Source of the DNA: a bacterium
Lineage (GTDB): Bacteria > Bacteroidota > Bacteroidia > Cytophagales > Thermonemataceae
Direction: 5' to 3'
Assembly: GCA_025362415.1 (NCBI GenBank)
Contig: JANYGM010000040.1
Coordinates: 1-15,586, forward strand
Length of the DNA stretch: 15,586 nucleotides
Below are positions 7,914 through 14,282 of this stretch, one piece after another. Position 1 is the first letter of the stretch, and each line of letters starts with the position of its first letter. Under the pieces are notes generated by a model. It was not told the DNA's origin and did no database searches. It was given only the letters and a program-made list of their open reading frames with translations. The translations under genes and the position numbers were made by a program.

Positions 7914-7944
7914 AAAAACTCGTCTTTTTAAGGCGAGTTTTTTT
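7914..7944 (+). terminator. Intrinsic terminator, isolated on the plus strand
   Basis: AAAAACTCGTCTT (7914-7926) pairs with AAGGCGAGTTTTT (starting 7930) through one G-U pair around a 3-nt loop, followed by a T-run to 7944. This is one of the best terminators in the window, yet no ordinary plus-strand gene precedes it; the peptidase upstream is on minus. Confidence 0.8.
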
Positions 7945-8064
7945 GTTCTCAAAAATGTCCTATGAAAGCAAGATAAGCGTAAAAGTAAGTAATACCTATC
8001 AAAATGAAAAATAACAAATTGATTAACTTGTAGAAATTAAAAGGTCATAATTATTTGATAGTTA

Positions 8065-8316
8065 AGCAATTCTAACCATATATTTTGCAAAACATTCTAT
8101 AACTTCTTACAAAATATTTACAATGATAAAAAACTTCAGCACAAAATGAGCATTTTTGACTAAAAAATATTATCTACTTTTGAGGCGACATTTTTAGATA
8201 CTTCGTTAATGGTTTCAAGGTGCTGACATTATATCAATAAATGGGGTAAATTTAGTGTTGATTTAACTCAAAAAGGAACTAAATTGACGTTTGCCTTTCA
8301 GAGCCAAAAAGAGTAG
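8065..8316 (+). pseudogene. Possible decayed ORF interrupted by stops
   Basis: One plus-strand frame reads through from about 8065 to a TAG at 8314-8316, broken only by TAA at 8161 and TGA at 8224. The last 29 codons (after 8226) end with a protein-like tail, GKFSVDLTQKGTKLTFAFQS. A neighbouring frame also gives a plausible stretch (RYFVNGFKVLTLYQ, just upstream), which would fit a frameshift. I recognise no family. It may be the 3' end of a gene lost by deletion or simply a chance open stretch. Confidence 0.25.
8155..8182 (+). promoter_or_regulatory. Bacteroidota-type promoter, short spacer, possibly for the 8418 gene
   Basis: TACTTTTG (8175-8182) matches TAnnTTTG exactly, and TTTG lies upstream at 8155-8158. 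The spacer is only 16 nt where about 19-21 is usual. If used, the leader to the gene at 8418 would be roughly 230 nt. Confidence 0.35.
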
Positions 8317-8417
8317 CCCTTTTACAAAACCATCTCAAAATAAGTAACTCATAATCAACGTAATACAAGCAATTTAATTTCTACAAATTAAAACAAGCAC
8401 CAAAACAAACCAAAAAT

Positions 8418-9287
8418 ATGCTCACAACAGAACAAAAAGCTATTACAAGCTCTAAAATCATTAGTGGAAGCCGTAATGCAGCAGATTGGGTATCTTTTCT
8501 GCATAATTTTCTTTTTGAGTACAACATACAATTTGCTATACAAGAAAAGCAAATACGAAAAACAACACTGGCGAGTCGGAGCTGTTGGGTAACAAGCATT
8601 ATTGTCTTTTTTTTGGTAACTATTACGGGTGCTTGGTGGCTGTTTTTCCTTATTTTGTTTCCGTTAGGTTGGTATTTTTTACGAAAATATCAAGAAAATG
8701 GCGAAATTCCTCGTAGGGTAAGCGTTGTTCCAAGACTAAAGGAAAATCTTGATTTTTTGATACCTGTTATTTATTTGTTATCACAAGAAATAAAAAAAGA
8801 AACATTGATAACTATTTCTTTTAATTTGGATAATATTTTTACGAATGTTGAGGTAAGAAAAAGTAATAAGAATTCTACCAAAAATGGTAAAAATTATAGC
8901 TTTAATCAATATGAAATGATTTTTTTGACACTAAAAACAAATTTTTCTGACAAAACAACCATTCAACTCACTATCCAAAATAAAATAAAGGAAACATATA
9001 TCACCAAAAAAAGCAAAAAAGGACGACTAAAACGTAGCGTAAAACGAGTAAATCAAACTATTTATAAAGCCAACGTAGGATTTTCTAAACTGCACTACCA
9101 AGCAAAACCAAATGTCACTTTCACAGAGAAAAAAGAAAAATACTGGCTTACAAGCCAAACTGATGCTATTTCAGAAGAAAATCTAGCAGAATATATATTG
9201 AATGCAAAAGACCTTATTCAGTATAATAGCAAACATTTGTGGAGCGAAATAGCCAAAACTTACGCCAAAATGAAGGTGATAAAATAA
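8418..9287 (+). CDS. Unrecognised membrane protein with a basic soluble domain
   Basis: The 289-residue protein has a short N-terminal region, then a hydrophobic stretch at about residues 57-89 (WVTSIIVFFLVTI, then AWWLFFLILFPLGWYFL). That length suits a helical hairpin or one long helix. The following about 200 residues look soluble, with beta-like segments (LITISFNLDNIF, TTIQLTIQNKI) and a strongly basic patch near 196-213 (KKSKKGRLKRSVKR). No enzyme motif, signal peptide or lipobox is visible, so it is probably anchored in the inner membrane with the large domain in the cytoplasm. I recognise no family. It converges on lpxB with a 39-bp gap lacking a terminator and has no functional neighbour. 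AT content and codon use look like the rest of the window. Confidence 0.7.
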   Translation: MLTTEQKAITSSKIISGSRNAADWVSFLHNFLFEYNIQFAIQEKQIRKTTLASRSCWVTSIIVFFLVTITGAWWLFFLILFPLGWYFLRKYQENGEIPRRVSVVPRLKENLDFLIPVIYLLSQEIKKETLITISFNLDNIFTNVEVRKSNKNSTKNGKNYSFNQYEMIFLTLKTNFSDKTTIQLTIQNKIKETYITKKSKKGRLKRSVKRVNQTIYKANVGFSKLHYQAKPNVTFTEKKEKYWLTSQTDAISEENLAEYILNAKDLIQYNSKHLWSEIAKTYAKMKVIK

Positions 9288-9326
9288 ATAAAATTTATAA
9301 ACAAAATAGGAATTTTTAGAGATGTC

Positions 9327-10487
9327 CTACCTTTTGATGTTTTCCAAAAGATGCTGGTGCATTAGTTTAGCAGTTTTTTCTGATGCGCCACTTGTGCCTA
9401 ATTTTTCTTTAAGTATTTGACAATCAAGCAACATCTGCAGCCGTTTTTCTCCTACAATATTGCCATTTTCAGAAATTTTCAAGAGTTCTTCTGATAAACT
9501 TTTTTCATTAAATTTATCTTGTATCAATTCTTCAACGGCTTTTTTCTCCAAAACAAGGTTTACAAGCGAGATATAAGGGATTTTTATAAGTCTTTTTATA
9601 ATAGCAAAAGTAAAACTACTCATTTTGTAACAAACCACCTGCGGAACGCCAAAAACCGCCGTTTCTAGTGTAGCTGTACCAGATGTAACCATTGCACTAT
9701 GTGCGTGTGAGAGTAAATCATACGTTTGGTCATAGACAATTTTGATGTTGTTTTGTGCGTTTACGCTAGCATTTATGCTATTATAATATTCATTTGGGAG
9801 ATTGCTAATTCCTGCTACCACAAACAAATATTGGGGATTTTTTTGTGCCACTAAAAGCATAGTAGTCAGCATATTAGCTATTTCTTGCTTGCGACTTCCT
9901 GGCAAAATAGCAATGATTTTTTTATTGTTATCTCGCTCATTATTAAGCTGATTATCAACGAGAAAATTATCATTTTTCTTATAATTAGCAATGGCATCAA
10001 GCAAAGGATTTCCTACAAAAAAAACTTTATAATCAAATTTTTCAAAAAAACTTACTTCAAAAGGAAAAATAACATACATTTTATCTACTACTTTTTTAAG
10101 CGTTTTGGCACGAGAAGTATTCCACGCCCAAACCTTTGGAGAGATGTAATAAAAATTAAGAAAATGTTTTTGTTTACAAAATTTTGCAATTCTCATATTA
10201 AAACCTGCATAATCTACCAAAATAACTACATCAGGCACATACGCAAGAATATCTTTTTTGCATTCTGTAATAAAGCCCAAAATAGTACGCAAATTCTTAA
10301 TAACTTCCAAAAAACCCATAAAAGCGGTTTGATTATAGTTTTTGACCATAAATCCGCCTACTTTTTGCATTTCTTCACCGCCCCAATACCTGAAATCTGC
10401 TGCTGCATCATTTTTAATAATTTCTTTCATAAGGTTAGATGCGTGCAAATCCCCTGATTTTTCACCTGCTATGATGTAATATTTCAT
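9327..10487 (-). CDS. lpxB: Lipid-A-disaccharide synthase
   Basis: The 386-residue protein is a complete GT19-family LpxB. It joins UDP-2,3-diacylglucosamine to lipid X to form the lipid A disaccharide at the inner face of the inner membrane. Visible signatures are AGEKSGDLHASNL (7-19), VDYAGFN (91-97), SPKVWAWNTSRAKTLKK (116-132), FPFEVSFFEKF, FVGNPLLDAI (157-166), GSRKQEI (197-203) and SGTATLE (269-275). Proteobacterial enzymes usually have AGExSGD with a small residue at x and FVGHPL; here lysine and asparagine replace them. Length is normal and the start is set by the AGE motif seven residues in. Unlike in many relatives, I see no lpx or surE neighbour. A consensus promoter lies about 100 bp upstream, so the gene is probably transcribed alone. 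Confidence 0.97.
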   Translation of the reverse strand: MKYYIIAGEKSGDLHASNLMKEIIKNDAAADFRYWGGEEMQKVGGFMVKNYNQTAFMGFLEVIKNLRTILGFITECKKDILAYVPDVVILVDYAGFNMRIAKFCKQKHFLNFYYISPKVWAWNTSRAKTLKKVVDKMYVIFPFEVSFFEKFDYKVFFVGNPLLDAIANYKKNDNFLVDNQLNNERDNNKKIIAILPGSRKQEIANMLTTMLLVAQKNPQYLFVVAGISNLPNEYYNSINASVNAQNNIKIVYDQTYDLLSHAHSAMVTSGTATLETAVFGVPQVVCYKMSSFTFAIIKRLIKIPYISLVNLVLEKKAVEELIQDKFNEKSLSEELLKISENGNIVGEKRLQMLLDCQILKEKLGTSGASEKTAKLMHQHLLENIKR

Positions 10488-10587
10488 CTAATTTTTGTAT
10501 TTTTTCTATAAGTATGGCAAAGGTTTTTTTATAAATAAAAAGCAATGTATGTATTTACCATTGTGTTTAGTGCTGAATTATTCACCA

Positions 10588-10619
10588 CAAATATAGCCAA
10601 ACAAAATCCAGAAAGCAAA
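10588..10619 (-). promoter_or_regulatory. Consensus Bacteroidota promoter for lpxB
   Basis: On minus this reads TTTG (10619-10616), exactly 20 nt, then TATATTTG (10595-10588), a full match to TTTG-N19-21-TAnnTTTG. Transcription would start near 10582, giving lpxB a leader of about 95 nt. Confidence 0.8.
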
Positions 10620-10753
10620 TATTTTCTATTTCCCAAATGCCATTTTCAAGCTAAATACAATTTTTACTCCTAAAATTTTTCTAAAAAAATTATGTTTTTT
10701 GGATTTTCTCAAAAAAAAATCAAAAAATAAATCTTAATACTCAAAATTTTTGT

Positions 10754-10761
10754 TATTTTTG
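10754..10761 (+). promoter_or_regulatory. -7 promoter box (TATTTTTG) for pdhA
   Basis: TATTTTTG fits TAnnTTTG. No TTTG is found 19-21 nt upstream. The predicted start near 10767 gives a 30-nt leader, a typical distance. Confidence 0.5.
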
Positions 10762-10796
10762 TGGGAATAGATTAAAATCCAAAATTTACCTTATTT

Positions 10797-11846
10797 ATGG
10801 CAACAATTGCATCAAAATCTGCTGATAAAGCTAATGCGAAATCTTCTAAAAAAGAAGCTAAATATAATTTTTCTAAGGAACAATACCTAGATTGGTTTGA
10901 GAAAATGTTGCTTATTCGCCGTTTTGAGGAGAAAGCAGGACAATTATATGGAAAACAAAAAATAAAAGGCTTTTGCCATTTATATATAGGGCAAGAAGCC
11001 TGTGCTGTGGGTGCGGCAAGCGCACTTACCAAAGATGACAAATGGATTACGGCATACCGTGACCACGGACATCCGTTGGCGTTAGGAACGCCTCCACATG
11101 CTGTAATGGCAGAACTATATGCAAAAGCTACTGGTTGCTCCAAAGGGAAAGGTGGTTCTATGCACATTTTTGATAAAAATGTCAATTTTGTAGGCGGACA
11201 CGGCATTGTGGGCGGACAAATTCCGTTGGGTGCAGGTCTTGCATTTGCAGAGCAATATAATGGCACAAAAAATCTTTGTATTTGTTATATGGGTGATGGT
11301 GCGGTGCGTCAGGGCGCATTACACGAGGCTTTTAATATGGCTATGCTTTGGAAACTTCCTGTTATTTTTGTGGTAGAAAACAATGGCTACGCAATGGGAA
11401 CGTCTGTTGGGCGTACTTCAAACGTAACAGAACTTTATACATTAGGAGAATCTTATGATATGCCTTCTGAAAGTGTTGATGCAATGCGTGTAGAAGAAGT
11501 GCATTTGGCGGTTGCTCGTGCCGCAGAACGTGCTAGAAAAGGTGATGGACCTACTTTTTTGGAGTTTAAGACTTACCGTTACAAAGGGCATTCTATGTCT
11601 GACCCTGCAAAATACCGTACAAAAGAAGAACTTGAAGCCTATAAAATGCTTGACCCAATTGAGCAAGCTCGTGCTGTTATTTTGAAAGAAAAATACGCTA
11701 CAGAGGTTTATTTTGAAGAACTTGAAGAAAAATTGCGTTTGCTTGTGGAGGATTCTGTACAATTTGCAGAAGATTCTCCTTACCCAGAGGCATCAGAAGC
11801 CTATACAGACGTTTATATGGAGGAATATCCATTTTTGAAAGAATAA
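10797..11846 (+). CDS. pdhA: Pyruvate dehydrogenase E1 component, alpha subunit
   Basis: The 349-residue protein is the thiamine-diphosphate-binding alpha chain of a heterotetrameric E1, which decarboxylates pyruvate and passes the acetyl unit to the E2 lipoyl domain, feeding acetyl-CoA to the TCA cycle. The thiamine-diphosphate motif runs from GDG (166-168) to ENNGYAM (194-200). Other family signatures are YIGQEA (63-68), YRDHGHPL (87-94), GKGGSMH (117-123) and the TYRYKGHSMSDPAKYRT loop. The first about 22 residues are a Lys/Ala/Ser-rich extension before the conserved core; the ATG at 10797 is the only one well placed after the -7 box. A branched-chain 2-oxoacid E1 is the main alternative, but overall similarity to pyruvate enzymes of this phylum seems higher. 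The beta subunit is not adjacent, so it must be encoded elsewhere. Confidence 0.93.
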   Translation: MATIASKSADKANAKSSKKEAKYNFSKEQYLDWFEKMLLIRRFEEKAGQLYGKQKIKGFCHLYIGQEACAVGAASALTKDDKWITAYRDHGHPLALGTPPHAVMAELYAKATGCSKGKGGSMHIFDKNVNFVGGHGIVGGQIPLGAGLAFAEQYNGTKNLCICYMGDGAVRQGALHEAFNMAMLWKLPVIFVVENNGYAMGTSVGRTSNVTELYTLGESYDMPSESVDAMRVEEVHLAVARAAERARKGDGPTFLEFKTYRYKGHSMSDPAKYRTKEELEAYKMLDPIEQARAVILKEKYATEVYFEELEEKLRLLVEDSVQFAEDSPYPEASEAYTDVYMEEYPFLKE

Positions 11847-11856
11847 AAGCCCCCAA

Positions 11857-11915
11857 CCCCAAAGGGGAGAAATACATAAAGATAAATCAATAAAAAGCCC
11901 CTTTGATTAGGGGCT
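11857..11915 (+). promoter_or_regulatory. Two GC hairpins that can also pair with each other
   Basis: CCCC-AAA-GGGG (11857-11867) and AGCCCC (11896-11901) with GGGGCT (11910-11915) are two hairpins in an otherwise AT-rich gap. CAAAGGGG (11860-11867) is also the exact complement of CCCCTTTG (11898-11905), so the two folds compete. Neither hairpin is followed by a T-run, so they are not standard terminators. The first resembles the CCCC-AAA-GGGG intergenic repeat I recall from many Bacteroidota genomes. Confidence 0.5.
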
Positions 11916-11939
11916 ACATTACATAAAAAACATAAGAAA

Positions 11940-12356
11940 ATGAGTTTAGAAATAAAAGGTAAAATAGTAAAAATTTTAGGTGTACAAGTAGGAACTAGTG
12001 CCAAAGGAGAGTGGAAAAAGCAAGATTTTGTGTTGGAAACTTCTGATATGTATCCTAAAAAGATATGTATTTGCGTTTGGAATGACAAAATTTCTGCTTT
12101 GGAAAGCCGTTCAGAAGGTGATGAAGTGAGCGTAATGTTTAATATTGCCTCTCGTGAGTACAACGAAAAATGGTACACAGAGGTTACAGCGCAAAGTATT
12201 GAGCCTTTGGGTGGGAAGACTTCTTCTGGTGGTGCAACTAATCCGTACAAAGCAACAGAAACAAAGCCAAAAGCCGTTAAAACTGCAAGTATTGACGAAA
12301 TAAACGACCAATTAGCCACTATTTCTGGTGGAAATGAAGATGATTTGCCATTTTAA
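11940..12356 (+). CDS. DUF3127 protein, OB-fold-like with SSB-type acidic tail
   Basis: The 138-residue protein fits the DUF3127 family, small Bacteroidota proteins predicted to have an OB fold. The core (about residues 3-90) has GKIVKILG, VGTSAKGEWKKQDFVLET, YPKKICICVW, GDEVSVMFNIASREY and KWYTEVTAQSIE in order. A Ser/Thr/Lys/Ala-rich linker follows, and the protein ends NEDDLPF. That end closely resembles the C-terminus of single-stranded DNA-binding protein (DDDIPF), which docks replication and repair proteins. A role in ssDNA or RNA binding is therefore suggested but unproven; the family has no established function as far as I know. It begins 93 bp after pdhA, beyond the competing hairpins, and the lipoprotein gene follows 22 bp later, suggesting co-transcription. 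Confidence 0.85.
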   Translation: MSLEIKGKIVKILGVQVGTSAKGEWKKQDFVLETSDMYPKKICICVWNDKISALESRSEGDEVSVMFNIASREYNEKWYTEVTAQSIEPLGGKTSSGGATNPYKATETKPKAVKTASIDEINDQLATISGGNEDDLPF

Positions 12357-12378
12357 ATAAAACTACTATAAAAATATT

Positions 12379-13341
12379 ATGAAAATATCACAAAAATTGC
12401 TTCTCGTTGCTGGTTTTGGAGTTCTTATGACTGCTTGCGACACAAAAGATAAGCCAAAAGCAAATAATATAGACTCGTTAGCACTCAATAAAAATGCTAA
12501 AAAAGACACCACAGGGCTAAATGAAGGCATTAAAAGCGTTGCTGATGCTTTTCCTTCCCCTGTTGATTTTGTGTCGCACATCAACCAAGCTAAGATAGCG
12601 TATGATGAAAAATGGCTAAATCCTCCAGCAAATGTTTCTAATTATCTGACTGTTTCCCAAAAAACTGCCCTAAATTTGGGTGCTTATATGGCTGATTTGG
12701 GTTATGTGGCACTGTATTCTAAAAATCAAGCATCATTGGATTACTTGAAAGTTGTCAAAAAACTTTCTGACCAACTCAATATTTTGAGTGACGATATGAA
12801 AACGCTTGTAACACGTTTTGAACAAAATATCAATGTAAGAGATTCTCTTTTGAGCATCACACGTGAGGGTTATGGCACAGTTGATGAGTATTTGAGAGGG
12901 AAAAGCAATAGAAAGGATTTAGCGTCTTTGATTTTGGCTGGAAGTTGGGTAGAAGGGCTTTATGCTACAAATACGGCACTTTTGTCTTCTCCTGACATAG
13001 AGAAAAATGAAGCTATGAAAACTATTCTTTGGAGAATTGGCGCACAAAAACGCTCTCTTACCAATCTTATTGGAATTTTGGAGAAACAAGAAGACAATGA
13101 AACAACTAAAACACTTCTTGTAAAACTCAAAGAATTACAGAAAATCTACGAAAAAGTAAACGTAACAGATGCAAAACCAGAAGAAACAACTATTTTAGAT
13201 TTAGCTGAAATCCAAAGTATTGAAGAAATTACGAATAAAGTGATTTTGAGCCAAATCAGTAAAGTAGATATTACTTTTGATACATTCAAAGAAATAGCTA
13301 AAAAAACAGTAGAAATACGTACTTTTATGATTGAAAAGTAA
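12379..13341 (+). CDS. Lipoprotein of unknown function, helical
   Basis: The 320-residue protein begins MKISQKLLLVAGFGVLMTAC, a type II signal with lipobox MTAC and lipidated Cys20. The next residues (DTKDKPKANN) form a charged tether. From about residue 60 the chain is predominantly helical, with segments such as YLTVSQKTALNLGAYMADLG, KVVKKLSDQLNILSDDMKTL, and IGAQKRSLTNLIGILEKQ. No enzyme signature is visible. Helical lipoproteins with this layout are common in Bacteroidota, but I cannot assign a named family. The acidic and lysine residues just after the cysteine could act as a surface-export signal; this is weak. It sits in a tight run between the DUF3127 gene (22 bp before) and the nucleotidyltransferase gene (26 bp after). 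Confidence 0.8.
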   Translation: MKISQKLLLVAGFGVLMTACDTKDKPKANNIDSLALNKNAKKDTTGLNEGIKSVADAFPSPVDFVSHINQAKIAYDEKWLNPPANVSNYLTVSQKTALNLGAYMADLGYVALYSKNQASLDYLKVVKKLSDQLNILSDDMKTLVTRFEQNINVRDSLLSITREGYGTVDEYLRGKSNRKDLASLILAGSWVEGLYATNTALLSSPDIEKNEAMKTILWRIGAQKRSLTNLIGILEKQEDNETTKTLLVKLKELQKIYEKVNVTDAKPEETTILDLAEIQSIEEITNKVILSQISKVDITFDTFKEIAKKTVEIRTFMIEK

Positions 13342-13367
13342 GATTTTTTCTACCTCAAATCAGATAA

Positions 13368-13676
13368 ATGGACAGATTAAAAATATATATAACAGAAGTC
13401 ATTAAACTTTGTGAAATTCATAAAGTTAAATCCTTGTATGTTTTTGGGTCTATTCTAACGGATAAATTTAATAATAATAGTGATATTGATTTAGTTGTAG
13501 ACTTCTCTGATGTACCCACAGAAGAATATGCAGATAATTACTTTGATTTAAAGTTTTCTTTGCAAGACGTTCTCAAAAGGCAAATAGACCTTTTGGAGGA
13601 AAAAGCTATAAAAAACCCTTATTTCAAGCAGGTTTTAAATCAACAAAAACAACTTATTTATGACAGTTGCAATTAG
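13368..13676 (+). CDS. Minimal nucleotidyltransferase (MNT/MntA-like), orphan
   Basis: The 102-residue protein is a minimal nucleotidyltransferase of the MntA/COG1669 type. Its signature is GS (27-28), ten residues, then DID (39-41), with a third acidic residue at D74 in RQIDLLEE; all catalytic residues are present. In type VII HEPN-MNT toxin-antitoxin modules the MNT partner blocks the HEPN RNase by AMPylating it (shown for some systems). Such pairs usually lie next to each other, yet no HEPN-like ORF is present before or after. The downstream gap holds hairpin repeats. It may be an antitoxin that has lost its toxin, may act with a distant partner, or may do something else. It follows the lipoprotein gene by 26 bp, so it is probably transcribed with it. 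Confidence 0.85.
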   Translation: MDRLKIYITEVIKLCEIHKVKSLYVFGSILTDKFNNNSDIDLVVDFSDVPTEEYADNYFDLKFSLQDVLKRQIDLLEEKAIKNPYFKQVLNQQKQLIYDSCN

Positions 13677-13702
13677 ATAACAACATTGATAAATTGTATT
13701 CA

Positions 13703-13727
13703 GCCCCAGCGGGGCAGTATATTTATA
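13703..13727. repeat. GC hairpin repeat, copy 1
   Basis: GCCCC (13703-13707), AGC, GGGGC (13711-13715), followed by AGTATATTTATA. The same layout recurs 50 bp away at 13752. The pair lies between the nucleotidyltransferase and SUI1 genes. Confidence 0.75.
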
Positions 13728-13751
13728 GGAAAATAAGTGTATTTCATATTC

Positions 13752-13777
13752 CGCTCCAGCGGAGCGAGATATTTATA
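13752..13777. repeat. GC hairpin repeat, copy 2
   Basis: CGCTCC (13752-13757), AGC, GGAGCG (13761-13766), then AGATATTTATA. Compared with copy 1, one C-G pair is changed to T-A with both sides altered, so the stem is kept. This supports selection for, or copying of, the hairpin. Confidence 0.75.
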
Positions 13778-13866
13778 ACACTATGATTGTTTTTATAGCC
13801 ATTTGATTTATCAAGCATTACGAAAAAATATAACAAATTAACAATGGCGTTATCTAAATCAATTTT

Positions 13867-14193
13867 ATGTCAAAAAATGTAAAAAATAGCAATGGCGTAG
13901 TATATTCTACTAATCCTGATTTTGTTTTTGAGGAAGAAGTGCCAACTGAAACGCTTTTACCAGAAAAGCAAAATCTAAAAGTTTTATTAGATAAAAAAGC
14001 TCGTGCAGGAAAGAAAGTTACACTTGTAGAAGGCTTTGTAGGTGATAATGAAGCACTTACAGAACTTGCAAAATTACTTAAAAACAAGTGTGGTGTTGGT
14101 GGAAGTGCCAAAGATGGACAAATTATTATTCAAGGAGATTTTAGAGAAAAAATACTTGAAATCTTACATAAAGAAAAATACAAAGCAAAATAA
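13867..14193 (+). CDS. SUI1/eIF1-family translation factor (YciH-like)
   Basis: The 108-residue protein belongs to the SUI1 (eIF1/YciH) family. The core from about residue 37 has KARAGKKVTLVEGF (43-56), then ELAKLLKNKCGVGGSAKDGQ (66-85), IIIQGD and a C-terminal helix. The G-x-GGS-x-K-x-G segment is the family signature. In eukaryotes and archaea the fold helps select the start codon on the small subunit; in bacteria YciH has been reported to affect initiation fidelity and stress translation. The first about 35 residues are a variable, acidic extension usual in Bacteroidota members. The start at 13867 is the only ATG before the core that gives this length. It is separated from the nucleotidyltransferase gene by 190 bp of hairpin repeats and from rmlB by heptad arrays. 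Confidence 0.9.
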   Translation: MSKNVKNSNGVVYSTNPDFVFEEEVPTETLLPEKQNLKVLLDKKARAGKKVTLVEGFVGDNEALTELAKLLKNKCGVGGSAKDGQIIIQGDFREKILEILHKEKYKAK

Positions 14194-14216
14194 TTAGGAA
14201 TTATGAATTGTGAATG
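14192..14216. repeat. Heptad repeat array, copy 3 (plus orientation)
   Basis: Reads AATTAGG-AATTATG-AATTGTG-AATG, a period of seven, starting at the SUI1 stop codon. An inverted counterpart lies at 14283-14314. Confidence 0.7.
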
Positions 14217-14282
14217 AATACCAAATGCAGTATAAATTACTGATTATCAATATTTTATTTTTATTATGATTTTTTAATTAAA

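Larger units (their letters stand above)
7821..7944 (+). ncRNA. Candidate small structured RNA ending in an intrinsic terminator
   Basis: TGACTTTG (7808-7815) differs by one base from the TAnnTTTG promoter box, predicting a start near 7821; the start coordinate is therefore an estimate. A hairpin follows. ATGATATTT (7830-7838) pairs with AAATATCAT (7860-7868), and inside it AGT and GGT pair with ACC and ACT across small bulges. A strong terminator ends the unit at 7944. A free-standing terminator with no ordinary gene before it on this strand implies a short transcript of about 120 nt. It matches no RNA family I can name. A TTTG 20 nt further upstream is absent, so the promoter is weak evidence. 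Confidence 0.35.
8028..8386. repeat. 14-bp inverted repeat bracketing 331 bp
   Basis: TTGTAGAAATTAAA (8028-8041) recurs as its exact inverse TTTAATTTCTACAA (8373-8386); beyond one mismatch, three more bases also match. The interior has a possible decayed ORF. This could be the ends of a small mobile-element remnant, but no target-site duplication is clear. Confidence 0.45.
7699..8417. other. 719-bp gene-poor region with small-RNA-like unit and ORF remnant
   Basis: No ordinary gene is supported. It contains an 11-nt tandem repeat (7783-7804), a hairpin, tiny ORF and terminator unit (about 7821-7944), and then a stretch bracketed by a 14-bp inverted repeat (8028 and 8386). The bracketed stretch holds a possible decayed ORF and a -7 box. 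The first 80 bp upstream of the peptidase start are almost pure A/T. Confidence 0.6.
10488..10796. other. 309-bp divergent promoter region between lpxB and pdhA
   Basis: No gene is supported. It holds the consensus lpxB promoter (10588-10619, minus) and a -7 box for pdhA (10754-10761, plus). The middle (about 10620-10750) is A/T-rich with runs of A and T and no clear repeat. Confidence 0.6.

Noticed and set aside
7955..8014. 19-codon ORF right after the isolated terminator
   Set aside because: MSYESKISVKVSNTYQNEK has no supporting promoter or context and this length is expected by chance.
9885..10457. 190-residue plus-strand ORF antisense to lpxB
   Set aside because: It lies wholly inside lpxB, is dominated by I, K, N and F, and shows no motif; it is a by-product of the AT-rich coding strand.
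10772..11266. 164-residue minus-strand ORF over pdhA
   Set aside because: It is antisense to well-conserved thiamine-diphosphate enzyme sequence and has a Cys/Pro/Ser-rich composition typical of shadow frames.
11813..12319. 168-residue minus-strand ORF over the DUF3127 gene
   Set aside because: It is antisense to a recognisable family and has no motif.
13677..13866. Possible HEPN toxin remnant beside the nucleotidyltransferase
   Set aside because: All frames are broken by stops and the interval is mostly hairpin repeats; no HEPN motif (Rx4-6H) is visible.
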